From the NCBI RefSeq assembly GCF_034931305.1, contig NZ_JAYGHY010000011.1:1-64000 (forward strand): a DNA stretch of 64,000 nt. Reading direction: 5' to 3'. Positions 33,040 to 40,666 of the stretch are shown one piece after another (within the stretch, counting starts at the first letter, position 1; each line of letters begins with the position of its first letter). The DNA comes from Cyanobium gracile_A. GTDB lineage: Bacteria; Cyanobacteriota; Cyanobacteriia; PCC-6307; Cyanobiaceae. The notes beneath the pieces were generated by a model. It did not search any database and had not been told where the DNA came from. It saw only the letters and a program-made list of their open reading frames with translations. A program made the position numbers and the translations under genes.

Positions 33040-34251
33040 TCAGGTGGCGGAGGGCACGGCGTGGGGATCGAGGCGACGCTCCAGGGCCCGGCTGCCCAGT
33101 CCGAGGGCAGCGCAACAGCACCAGAACAGCACCGCCAGGGTCAGATAGACCTCGGCGTTCTTGCCCAGGAAAGCCGGATTGGCCATCACGGTGCGGGCCG
33201 TGCCGAGCAGTTCCAGCAATCCGATCAGCGACAGCAGGGTGGTGTCCTGCAGGAGCGAGATGAACTGGCCCACCATCGCTGGCAGGGCCACCCGCAGGGC
33301 CTGGGGCAGCACCACGTGCTGGAGAGCCTTTGGATAGGACAGCCCGAGGGAGCGGGCGGCCTCCAGCTGGCCGCGGGGCACGGCCGCCAGGCCGGAGCGC
33401 ACCGCCTCCGCCAGGTAGGCGGCGGCGAAGAAGGTGAGCACCCAGGCCGCCCGCCAGACCCGATCCGGCGCCAGGCCGCCGGGAAGCAGGAAACCGAGGA
33501 TGTTCTGGCCCAGGAACAGCAGGGTGATCAGGGGGGCTCCGCGGATGAACTCGATGTAGAGCACCGAACCCCAGCGCAGCAGGGGCAGTTCGCTGCGGCG
33601 ACCGAGGGCCAGCAGCACCCCGATCGGGAAGCACAGCAGGATGGCGAAGCTCGAGGCCAGCAGGGTGAGCAGCAGACCGCCCCATTCCGATGGGGACACG
33701 GCCACCAGGCCCAGTCCGCCGCTGATCAGCACCATGCCCACCAGATAGAGCACCGGCCACATCAGGGCCACCAACCGCAGGCCCAGGGGGCCGAAGCGGG
33801 GACCGAAGCGTCCGGCCAGCCAGCGGACCAGCAGCAGCAGGGCCACCAGCCCCCACCAGCGGGCCTGAATGGAGAGGCTGAGCCCCATGGCCAAAGGCCT
33901 CCACAGTCCCAGGACCACCAGCAGCGTCGCTGCGATCCGGTCGTTGCGGGGCCAGAGGGCGCCGCTGCGGTCGCGTCGGGGATGGCTGCGCAGCACTCCC
34001 CAGCTCAGGCCGGTGGCGGCGAACAACAGCCAGAGCAGCAGCCAGAGCCGCCACTGCTCCTCGACGGGGTAGCGCCCCACTGCGAACAGGGTGCTGTTCA
34101 CCCGGATCACGGCCCACTGCGCCTGGGTGAAGGCCCAGCGCAGGACTCCGAAGGCCGCCAGGGACAGCACCGCGATCAAGCCCGTGCTGAGCACCGCATC
34201 AGCGGGGGTGGCGAACAGTTCGGCGCGCAGTCGCCGCAGCACGGATTTCAT
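33040..34251 (-). CDS. aapM: Amino-acid ABC transporter permease (AapM type)
   Basis: 403 aa, long for a permease, as AapM proteins are. The N-terminal third has several extra spans (AVLSTGLIAVLSLAAFGVL, WLLLWLLFAATGLSWGVL, LVVLGLWRPLAMGLSL). The BPD-transporter domain (about 190-395) carries ALGRRSELPLLRWGSVLYIEFIRGAPLITLLF and the EAA loop AARSLGLSYPKALQHVVLPQALR. This pattern belongs to the His/Glu/Gln/Arg/opine class. It starts 1 bp after the aapQ stop and pairs with AapQ as the heterodimeric membrane part. Confidence 0.93.
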   Translation of the reverse strand: MKSVLRRLRAELFATPADAVLSTGLIAVLSLAAFGVLRWAFTQAQWAVIRVNSTLFAVGRYPVEEQWRLWLLLWLLFAATGLSWGVLRSHPRRDRSGALWPRNDRIAATLLVVLGLWRPLAMGLSLSIQARWWGLVALLLLVRWLAGRFGPRFGPLGLRLVALMWPVLYLVGMVLISGGLGLVAVSPSEWGGLLLTLLASSFAILLCFPIGVLLALGRRSELPLLRWGSVLYIEFIRGAPLITLLFLGQNILGFLLPGGLAPDRVWRAAWVLTFFAAAYLAEAVRSGLAAVPRGQLEAARSLGLSYPKALQHVVLPQALRVALPAMVGQFISLLQDTTLLSLIGLLELLGTARTVMANPAFLGKNAEVYLTLAVLFWCCCAALGLGSRALERRLDPHAVPSAT

Positions 34252-34252
34252 T

Positions 34253-35275
34253 TCAGCGCTCCCGGATCTGAACCAGCCGGTTCAGACCGTTCATCAGGGC
34301 CGAGATCAGCAGGTCGAGGGTCAGGTAGGCCCCAAGCAGCACCAGAATCACCTCCACGGCCCGGCCGGTCTGGTTGAGGGTGGTTTCGGCCACCGAATAG
34401 AGGTCGGTGTAGCCCACGGCCACCGCCAGGGAGGAGTTCTTGGCCAGGGAGATGTACTGGGTGTTGAGCCCGGGCACGATCACCCGCAGCGACTGGGGCA
34501 GGACGATGCGGCGCAGGGTGGCGAACCAGCTCAGCCCCAGGGAGGAGGCCGCCTCCCACTGTCCCTTGGCAACGGCGGCGATGCCGCCCCGCACCACTTC
34601 GGCGATGAAGGCCCCCGAGTACACGATCAGGCCGGTGAGCAGGGCACCGAATTCGACGCTCAGGCGCACCGGGGCCTGCCAGACCCCGTTCACCAGGGTG
34701 GGGCCCATCCAGCGCAGCCCCTCGCCCAGCCCGGCGATGTAGAGCCCCGACTTGGCGAGCACCACCCCGGGGAGCTGGATCGCCTGCAGGCCGTTGGGCA
34801 GGGTGAGAAACACCACGAAGTACCAGAACACCAGCTGCAGCAGCAGGGGGATGTTGCGCACCACCTCCACGTAGACCCGCGCCAGCCGCCGCAGCAGGCC
34901 GTTGTGGCTGAAGGAGGCCATCCCCACCAGGGTGCCCAGCAGGGTGGCTCCCACGATGGATACCAGCACCGCCCGGATCGTGTTGACCAACCCGGCCGCC
35001 AGGGCGCGCCAGTAAGGCAGCTGGGCGTTGAAGGGAAGCACCGATTCCGAGATGTCGAAGCCGGCCGGCTGCTGCAGCCAGCGCCAGCTCAGCAGCAGTC
35101 CGGCCGCCGTGAGGTTGCGGATCAGATTGCCCATCAGGAAGGCGATCAGCAGCAGCACCAGCAGACCCACCACGGCCTGCACCACCCAGGGAACGACGCG
35201 GCGGTCGCGCCACCAGGGCGGTTTGGGGGCAGGCTTGGGCGATGGGGTCAGGTCGGCGGGGGGGACCGGCGCCAT
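34253..35275 (-). CDS. aapQ: Amino-acid ABC transporter permease (AapQ type)
   Basis: 340 aa from the ATG at 35275, which overlaps the stop of the binding-protein gene (ATGA-like). A Pro-rich cytoplasmic start (APVPPADLTPSPKPAPKPPW) leads to a first span (VVQAVVGLLVLLLIAFLMG). The paired-permease domain has LARVYVEVVRNIPLLLQLVFWYF, the classic RNIPLL start of this family, and the EAA loop AASSLGLSWFATLRRIVLPQSLRV. It forms the translocation pore with AapM. The tight spacing through the whole cluster indicates one operon. Confidence 0.93.
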   Translation of the reverse strand: MAPVPPADLTPSPKPAPKPPWWRDRRVVPWVVQAVVGLLVLLLIAFLMGNLIRNLTAAGLLLSWRWLQQPAGFDISESVLPFNAQLPYWRALAAGLVNTIRAVLVSIVGATLLGTLVGMASFSHNGLLRRLARVYVEVVRNIPLLLQLVFWYFVVFLTLPNGLQAIQLPGVVLAKSGLYIAGLGEGLRWMGPTLVNGVWQAPVRLSVEFGALLTGLIVYSGAFIAEVVRGGIAAVAKGQWEAASSLGLSWFATLRRIVLPQSLRVIVPGLNTQYISLAKNSSLAVAVGYTDLYSVAETTLNQTGRAVEVILVLLGAYLTLDLLISALMNGLNRLVQIRER

Positions 35276-36336
35276 CAACGGAAGGGCGGGGAGTAGATCA
35301 GGCCGCCATCCTTCCACTGGCGGTTGAGGCCCCGGTCGAGCTTGAGGGCGGAGGCGGGGCCCACGTTGCGATCAAAGATCTCGCCGTAATTGCCCACGGC
35401 CTTCACCGCCTTGACCACGAAGTCGGGCGGCAGGCCGAGCAGCTTGCCGAAATCACCCTCCACCCCCAGGAAGCGGCGCAGGTCGGCCTGGTTGGTGTTG
35501 GCCTTCGCCTCGGCCAGCTTGGCGTCCACATTCGCCTGGGTGATGCCGCTCTCCTCGGCCTGCATCAGGCCATAGACAATCCAGCGCACGGCATCGGCCC
35601 AGGCGGGATCGCCGTTGGTGGTGGCGGGGGTGAGGGGCTCCTTGCTCATCACCACCGGCAGCAGGGTGTGGGCATCGGGGTTGGGGAAGCTGGTACGTTT
35701 GCCGGCCAGCTGGGAGCGGTCGCTGGTGACGGCCACGCAACGGTCGCCGAGGTAGGCGGCGAAGGTCTGGTCGCTGGTCTGGAACTTCAGCGGTGTGTAG
35801 GGGATGTTCTGCTCCCGCATCCGGTCGGCCAGGTTGAGCTCGGTGGTGGTGCCGCTCTCGACGCAGATCGGCTTGCCGGCCAGGCCCTTGAGGTCCTTGA
35901 TGCCGCTGGCCACGGGCACCAGCACCCCCTGACCGTCATAGAAGGTGGTGGGGGCGAAGCTCAGACCGTTGCCGCCGGGAGCATCGCGGCTCAGCGTCAT
36001 GGTGGTGTTGCGGGACAGCAGGTCCACCTCGCCGCTGGCCAGGGCGGCGAAGCGCTCGCTGGAGTTCAGATCCCGGTACTCCACCTTGGCCGGATCCCCC
36101 AGCACCGCGGCGGCCACCGCCTTGCAGACGTCCACATCGAGGCCCAGATACTTGCCGTCGGGGCCCACGAAGCTGAAGCCGGGCAGCTTGCCTTCCACGC
36201 CGCAGATCAGCTTGCCCCGTCCCGTGATCGTGGAGAGCTTCTGGCTCTGCACCCCACCGTCTTCCCCGGCGCAACCGGCGAGCAGGCCAGCTGCCAACAG
36301 GGACGCCCCAAGGGTGCGGGTCCGGTTCCAGAGCAT
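35275..36336 (-). CDS. aapJ: Amino-acid ABC substrate-binding lipoprotein (AapJ type), copy 1
   Basis: 353 aa from ATG 36336. A lipoprotein signal ends at the lipobox LLAGC (Cys22), so the protein is membrane-anchored in the periplasm. The SBP_bac_3 fold starts GRGKLICGVEGKLPGFSFVG. The ligand pocket segment is canonical: VDLLSRNTTMTLSRD (about 105-119), followed by YDGQGVLV and CVESGTTTELNLADRM. Full AapJ length. It feeds the AapQ/M/P complex. Its paralogue lies immediately upstream with 68 bp between the coding regions (from this start). An ATG at 36360 is an alternative but would lengthen the signal unnecessarily. Confidence 0.93.
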   Translation of the reverse strand: MLWNRTRTLGASLLAAGLLAGCAGEDGGVQSQKLSTITGRGKLICGVEGKLPGFSFVGPDGKYLGLDVDVCKAVAAAVLGDPAKVEYRDLNSSERFAALASGEVDLLSRNTTMTLSRDAPGGNGLSFAPTTFYDGQGVLVPVASGIKDLKGLAGKPICVESGTTTELNLADRMREQNIPYTPLKFQTSDQTFAAYLGDRCVAVTSDRSQLAGKRTSFPNPDAHTLLPVVMSKEPLTPATTNGDPAWADAVRWIVYGLMQAEESGITQANVDAKLAEAKANTNQADLRRFLGVEGDFGKLLGLPPDFVVKAVKAVGNYGEIFDRNVGPASALKLDRGLNRQWKDGGLIYSPPFR

Positions 36337-36404
36337 GCTTGCGTCCTTAAGTGGCCGCATTGTTGCAGGTGCGGGCCAGTGCAGGTAGGCCGCCCGGAAC
36401 CTCC

Positions 36405-37454
36405 TCAGCGGAAGGGCGGGGCGACGTGCAGGCCGCCGCGGGTCCAGAGCTGGTTGAGGCCCCGCTCGAGGCCCAGGGGCGTGGCCGGGCCGAGGTGGCG
36501 CTCGAACAACTCGCCGTAGTTGCCCACCGCCTTCACCACCTGCACCGTGAAGTCGGCGGGCAGGCCCAGCTGGCGGCCGAAGTCCCCCTCGATCCCCAGG
36601 AAGCGGCGCTGCTCCGCCTGGTTGGTGTCGGCCCGGGCCGCCCTGCGGCGGGCTTCGACGTTGGCCTGGGTGAGGCCGCTCTCCTCCGCCTGGACCAGGG
36701 TGTGGGTGATCCAGCGCACCGCATCGGCCCAGGCCGGATCCGCCTGCACCGTCACCTTGGCGCTGGGTTCCTTGCTGAGCTGGTCGGGGAGCAGCACGTG
36801 GTCCGACGGCGTCCGGAAGCCGCTGCGCTTGCCCGCCAGCAGGGAGCTGTCGCTGGTGATGGCGGCGCAGCGGCCCTGCTCGTAGGCCGGGTAGGCCTGC
36901 TCGCCGGACTGGAAACGCAGCGGCTGGTAGGCGATCCCCAGTTCCCGCATGCGATCGGCCAGGTTGAGCTCGGTGTTGGTGCCGCTCTCCACGCAGATCG
37001 GCTTGCCGGCCAGATCCCCCAGGCGACGGATGCCACTGGCCTTGGGCACCATCACCCCCTGGCCGTCATAGAAGAAGACAGGCCCGAAGCTGAGCGCATT
37101 GCCGCCTGGAGCGTCCCGGCTGAGGGTGTGGGTGGAGCTGATCGAGAGCAGGTCCACCTCGCCGCTGCTCAGGGCCACGAAGCGCTCGCCTGCGGTCACC
37201 GGCCGGAACTCCACCTTGCGGGGATCCCCGAGTACCGCGGCAGCCACCGCCCGGCAGAAGTCGGCGTCGATGCCCACGAAGGCGCCGCCGGGGCCCACCG
37301 TGCTGAATCCCGGCACCGCCCCATCGACGGCGCAGACCAGCCGTCCCCGTTCGCGGATCCTGGCCATGGTGGGGCTGACGGGGGCCTCGTTGCCAGCGGC
37401 GCAGCCCACCAGGCCAAAGAGTGCAGCCAGCGCCAGCAGCCCCGTTTTGGTCAT
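36405..37454 (-). CDS. Amino-acid ABC substrate-binding lipoprotein, copy 2 with altered pocket
   Basis: 349 aa. The signal ends with LVGC (Cys18). It aligns along its length with copy 1 (RERGRLVCAVDGAVPGFSTVG, YDGQGVMVPKASG, CVESGTNTELNLADRM, VKAVGNYGELFERHLGP). Where copy 1 has SRNTTMTLSRD, this protein has SISSTHTLSRD (about 104-114). The Arg-Asn-Thr run is lost while the downstream Arg-Asp is kept. That should change ligand choice rather than abolish carboxylate binding; this is inference from family structure. It starts in a 4-bp overlap with the fasciclin gene. There is only one permease/ATPase set for the two receptors. Confidence 0.9.
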   Translation of the reverse strand: MTKTGLLALAALFGLVGCAAGNEAPVSPTMARIRERGRLVCAVDGAVPGFSTVGPGGAFVGIDADFCRAVAAAVLGDPRKVEFRPVTAGERFVALSSGEVDLLSISSTHTLSRDAPGGNALSFGPVFFYDGQGVMVPKASGIRRLGDLAGKPICVESGTNTELNLADRMRELGIAYQPLRFQSGEQAYPAYEQGRCAAITSDSSLLAGKRSGFRTPSDHVLLPDQLSKEPSAKVTVQADPAWADAVRWITHTLVQAEESGLTQANVEARRRAARADTNQAEQRRFLGIEGDFGRQLGLPADFTVQVVKAVGNYGELFERHLGPATPLGLERGLNQLWTRGGLHVAPPFR

Positions 37455-37852
37455 CCGGGCAGGATCACCCGGTCGATCACATGCACGATGCCGTTGTCGC
37501 AGACGATGTCGGCGGAAACAACGGTGGCGTTCTTCACCTCAAAAGGCTCAGCCCGGCGGATCGCCACCGGCGCCCCCTCCAGGCTTTCCCATTCCGTCTG
37601 CTCAATCAGTTGCTCCCGCCGGTAGGCCCCGGAGAGCACATGGAATTTGAGGATCCTGGCCAGCTGGGGGACGTTGTCCACCAGGGTCTGGACCGTGCCG
37701 GGGGGAAGGGCCGCGAAGGCGTCATCGACCGGGGCGAAGACGGTGAAGGGGCCGGGGCTTTCCAGGGCACCCGTGAGCCCGGCCACCTCGACGGCGGTGA
37801 GCAGGGTGGCGAAGCAGCCGGCGCCCTTGGCGGTTTCGATGATGTTGGCCAT
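37451..37852 (-). CDS. Fasciclin-domain protein without signal peptide
   Basis: 133 aa, one complete FAS1 domain. The H1 motif is FTVFAPVDDAFAALPPGTV (about 36-54), followed by LKFHVLSGAYRREQL and the H2-like terminal NGIVHVIDRVILP. FAS1 domains mediate adhesion or protein-protein contact and are common as small proteins in cyanobacteria. The start MANIIETAKGAGCFATLL has no hydrophobic signal, so this copy is predicted cytoplasmic unless exported another way. It lies 10 bp after chpX and overlaps the second binding-protein gene by 4 bp, bridging the CO2-uptake and amino-acid-import genes. Confidence 0.9.
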   Translation of the reverse strand: MANIIETAKGAGCFATLLTAVEVAGLTGALESPGPFTVFAPVDDAFAALPPGTVQTLVDNVPQLARILKFHVLSGAYRREQLIEQTEWESLEGAPVAIRRAEPFEVKNATVVSADIVCDNGIVHVIDRVILPG

Positions 37853-37862
37853 GGGGGATCTC

Positions 37863-39173
37863 CTAGCGGTAGTCCTGGGTCTGGATCTGGGGCAGGCGGG
37901 CCTCAGGCCTTATGAAGCGGTCCATCTGGGCCTCGAAGAAGCGCCGGTTGGCCATCAGGTGCTCGGGGTCGTTGTCATCGAGGGGGTAGAGCAGGGCACA
38001 GCGCAGGGCCTGGATCACCGCCGAGGTGACGTTGTACATGGAGCGCTGGAAGGTGACGCCCAGCTGGTTGAGGATGTCGCCCTCGCCCCGTTTGTGCTTG
38101 GCATAGAGCTCGGTGAGGTAGGGGGGCAGGAAGTGCAGCATGTCCTGCATCAGCAGGGTGGGGGGGATCCCCGCTGAACCCACCGGAAAGACATCGGCAT
38201 AGAGGATGCCGTAGTGGAAATCAGCCTGCTCGGAGGGCACCTGGCCGGCCTGGGCGTTGTAGCTCTTGGTGCCCCGGAAGGGGGCGGTCCGGTAGAACAC
38301 GGCTTCCACATAGGGAAGGGCCGCCTCATAGAGCCAGGTGAACCCCTCTGATTTGGGAATGATCTCGAGGCATTCGCCGCCGATGTAGACGTGGTGGTAG
38401 ATGGGCCGGCCCGCCACGGCGAAGATGCCATTGACCAGGAAATCCATGGCGGCGGGAACGCCGGAGAAGCCGCCCTCGTCGTAGATGTCGCTCATCTCGA
38501 AGAACACCGGCGCCATCACTTCCCAGAACAGGCCGAGATTGGCGTAGTAGCTCATCTTGCGCACCTGCTCCAGGAACATCTCCGGGAACAGGGCGTAGAG
38601 CCCCAGCATCAGGGGATTGCCCCTGAAGTAGGCCTTGATCGCCCGATCGGCATTGGCCTTGTAGGCGTCACACTCCAGATAGTCGTAGAAGCGACCGCCC
38701 ATGCCCTGGTGCCAGAACATGGCCTCCATGCAGGCCTCGGCAAACTCCATGTTGATGCGGTCGTGCCAGAGGTGATGCAGCAGCTTCGGCATGGCCGTCG
38801 TCTCGCCCTTGGCCATGAACTCCAGCAGTTCCGGGTGGGCCGTCGCACCGCCGCGCCAGATGCGCAGCTTCGACTGCTCGCCGGCGTAGGAGTTGGGCAG
38901 ATCCAGGTACTCCTGGGAGGGGAAGTACTTGAAGGCCGGCAGGGGATCGAGAAACACCCGTTCGGCGATGTAGAGCAGATCGCGCCAGTAGAAATCCATC
39001 GGCACGGCATAGGCCTTGTAGATGCCGATGATCTGCATCAGGTTCTCGGGCGTGTCCGGCAGCATCGAGCCGCCCGCCTCGAGCCGGTGGATCACCTCGG
39101 CGTAACGATGGGTCGAGGGGGGGATCAGGGGCTGACGCAGGGTGTCCGGAGCGGTGGCGGTGGGGGGCGTCAT
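37863..39173 (-). CDS. chpX: CO2 hydration protein ChpX (CupB)
   Basis: 436 aa, the full length of the Chp/Cup family. Together with NdhD4/NdhF4 it converts the NDH-1 complex into a thylakoid CO2-to-bicarbonate pump, NDH-1(4), the constitutive low-affinity form. The family is recognised by YAVPMDFYWRDLLYIAERVF, FKYFPSQEYL, ELLEFMAKGETTAMPKLLHHLWHDRINMEFAEACMEAMFWHQGMGG and the C-terminal DILNQLGVTFQRSMYNVTSAV. The start overlaps the ndhD4 stop by 4 bp. The assignment to ChpX (not ChpY) rests on the partners next door and on what is known of alpha-cyanobacteria, which usually carry only this system. Confidence 0.93.
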   Translation of the reverse strand: MTPPTATAPDTLRQPLIPPSTHRYAEVIHRLEAGGSMLPDTPENLMQIIGIYKAYAVPMDFYWRDLLYIAERVFLDPLPAFKYFPSQEYLDLPNSYAGEQSKLRIWRGGATAHPELLEFMAKGETTAMPKLLHHLWHDRINMEFAEACMEAMFWHQGMGGRFYDYLECDAYKANADRAIKAYFRGNPLMLGLYALFPEMFLEQVRKMSYYANLGLFWEVMAPVFFEMSDIYDEGGFSGVPAAMDFLVNGIFAVAGRPIYHHVYIGGECLEIIPKSEGFTWLYEAALPYVEAVFYRTAPFRGTKSYNAQAGQVPSEQADFHYGILYADVFPVGSAGIPPTLLMQDMLHFLPPYLTELYAKHKRGEGDILNQLGVTFQRSMYNVTSAVIQALRCALLYPLDDNDPEHLMANRRFFEAQMDRFIRPEARLPQIQTQDYR

Positions 39174-40666
39174 GAAGGGATCTGGCGGGGGGACGCGGAG
39201 GGGGCGATGGCCACGAGGGCGGTGAACGGTTCACGGCGCAGGGCCAGGGCCGTGGTGGCGGATTCACTCCAGCCCACCAGCAGGCCCGGCCACAGGCCGC
39301 CCACCACCACCAGGGACGCAAGCAGGACGGCGGGGAACCGTTCGCTCCAGACGGTGGCGGGGTAGTCGACACGGTCGTTGTCGAGGCGGCCGAAGCCGAC
39401 CCTGTTGAACAGGCGCACCGCATACACGGCGGTGAAGCCCGAGGCGATCAGGCAGAGCAGGGTGGCCACCGGGAAGGGGGTCCAGCTGGCCTCGAACATC
39501 AGGAACTCGGGCACGAAGCCCGCCAGGCCGGGGATGCCGGCACTGGCCATCAGGGCCAGCAGGAACAGGCCCAGGGTGAAGGGCAGCCCCCGGTAGGGGT
39601 TGAGCAGGCCGGCCAGCTCGGGGATCTGGATCGAGCCGGTCTTGGCTTCGATCAGCCCGACGAGATGGAACAGCAGGGCCGAAATCAGGCCGTGGGCGAT
39701 CAGCTGGGCCACCACCCCCTGCAGGCTCAGGGGCGTGGCGGCGGCCAGGGCCACCACCAGCAATCCCATGTGGCCGAGGGAGCCGTAGGCCACCAGGCGA
39801 CGGATGTCGCTCTGGACGATGGCGTTGAGGGCGCCGTAGGCGGCGGTGAGGGCCCCCACCCCGGCGATCCATGGTGACCAGAGGATCCACTCGTCCGGCA
39901 GGAAGCCGATGGCGAAGCGCAGCAGGCCATAGCCACCGAGGATGGAGACACCACCGCTGAGCAGCATCGCCACCGGACTGGAGGCCTGGCCGTAGGCCAG
40001 GGGCTGCCAGCCATGCAGCGGCACCACCGGCAGCTTGAGGCCGAAGGACAGCACCAGCAGGGCGAACACCCAGTGGCTGGAGCCCGTGGGGAGCTGCATG
40101 GCGGCCAGATCGGCGAAGGCGAAGCTGAAGCCATCGCCGTTCAGCCAGCCCAGGGCCAGCACGCCCCCCAGCAGGGCCAATCCGGAAGCGGCGCCGTACA
40201 TCACGTACTGGATCGCGGCCTGGGCGCGGCGCGGGCCGCCCCAGACCGCCAGCAGCAGGGTGGTGGGGATCAGCACCAACTCGTAGGCCAGCAGGAACAG
40301 GAGCGCGTTGCGGGCCAGCACCGCCCCCATCAGGCCAACGTCGGTGGCCAGCAGCAGGCTGAAGAAGAGCCTGGGCCGGGCCTGGTCGGCGGGGGTGGCC
40401 AGCACCGTGACCAGGACGATCAGGGCGATCAGAACGGCCAGCGGCGCCGACAGGCCATCGAGCCCGAGATCGAGGGCGAGGCCGATGCGGGGCAACCACA
40501 CCTGGTGCAGCTCACTGGGGGGGTGGCCCAGCTGGCTGAGGCCGATGGTGAACTGCAGCAGCGCAGGCACCAGGGCCACGCGGCGCAGCAGCCGCTGGCG
40601 CTCCGGCAGCAGGGGCAGCAGTCCGGCTCCGAGGGCCGGCAGAAGCAAGAGCAGGAGGAGGGCCAT
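39170..40666 (-). CDS. ndhD4: NDH-1 subunit D4 (CO2 uptake)
   Basis: 498 aa, about 14 spans, a proton-pumping antiporter-like subunit of NDH-1. Diagnostic parts include FLLAYELVLIPTTLLLAVWGG (the conserved membrane Glu), SFGLKLPVVPLHGWQPLAYGQASSPVAMLLSGGVSILGGYGLLR (Lys and His of the proton path) and YGSLGHMGLLVVALA. It starts at 40666, sharing one base with the ndhF4 stop. Company with ndhF4 and chpX marks it as the CO2-uptake type rather than the respiratory NdhD1. The final 20 residues are variable. Confidence 0.92.
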   Translation of the reverse strand: MALLLLLLLPALGAGLLPLLPERQRLLRRVALVPALLQFTIGLSQLGHPPSELHQVWLPRIGLALDLGLDGLSAPLAVLIALIVLVTVLATPADQARPRLFFSLLLATDVGLMGAVLARNALLFLLAYELVLIPTTLLLAVWGGPRRAQAAIQYVMYGAASGLALLGGVLALGWLNGDGFSFAFADLAAMQLPTGSSHWVFALLVLSFGLKLPVVPLHGWQPLAYGQASSPVAMLLSGGVSILGGYGLLRFAIGFLPDEWILWSPWIAGVGALTAAYGALNAIVQSDIRRLVAYGSLGHMGLLVVALAAATPLSLQGVVAQLIAHGLISALLFHLVGLIEAKTGSIQIPELAGLLNPYRGLPFTLGLFLLALMASAGIPGLAGFVPEFLMFEASWTPFPVATLLCLIASGFTAVYAVRLFNRVGFGRLDNDRVDYPATVWSERFPAVLLASLVVVGGLWPGLLVGWSESATTALALRREPFTALVAIAPSASPRQIPS

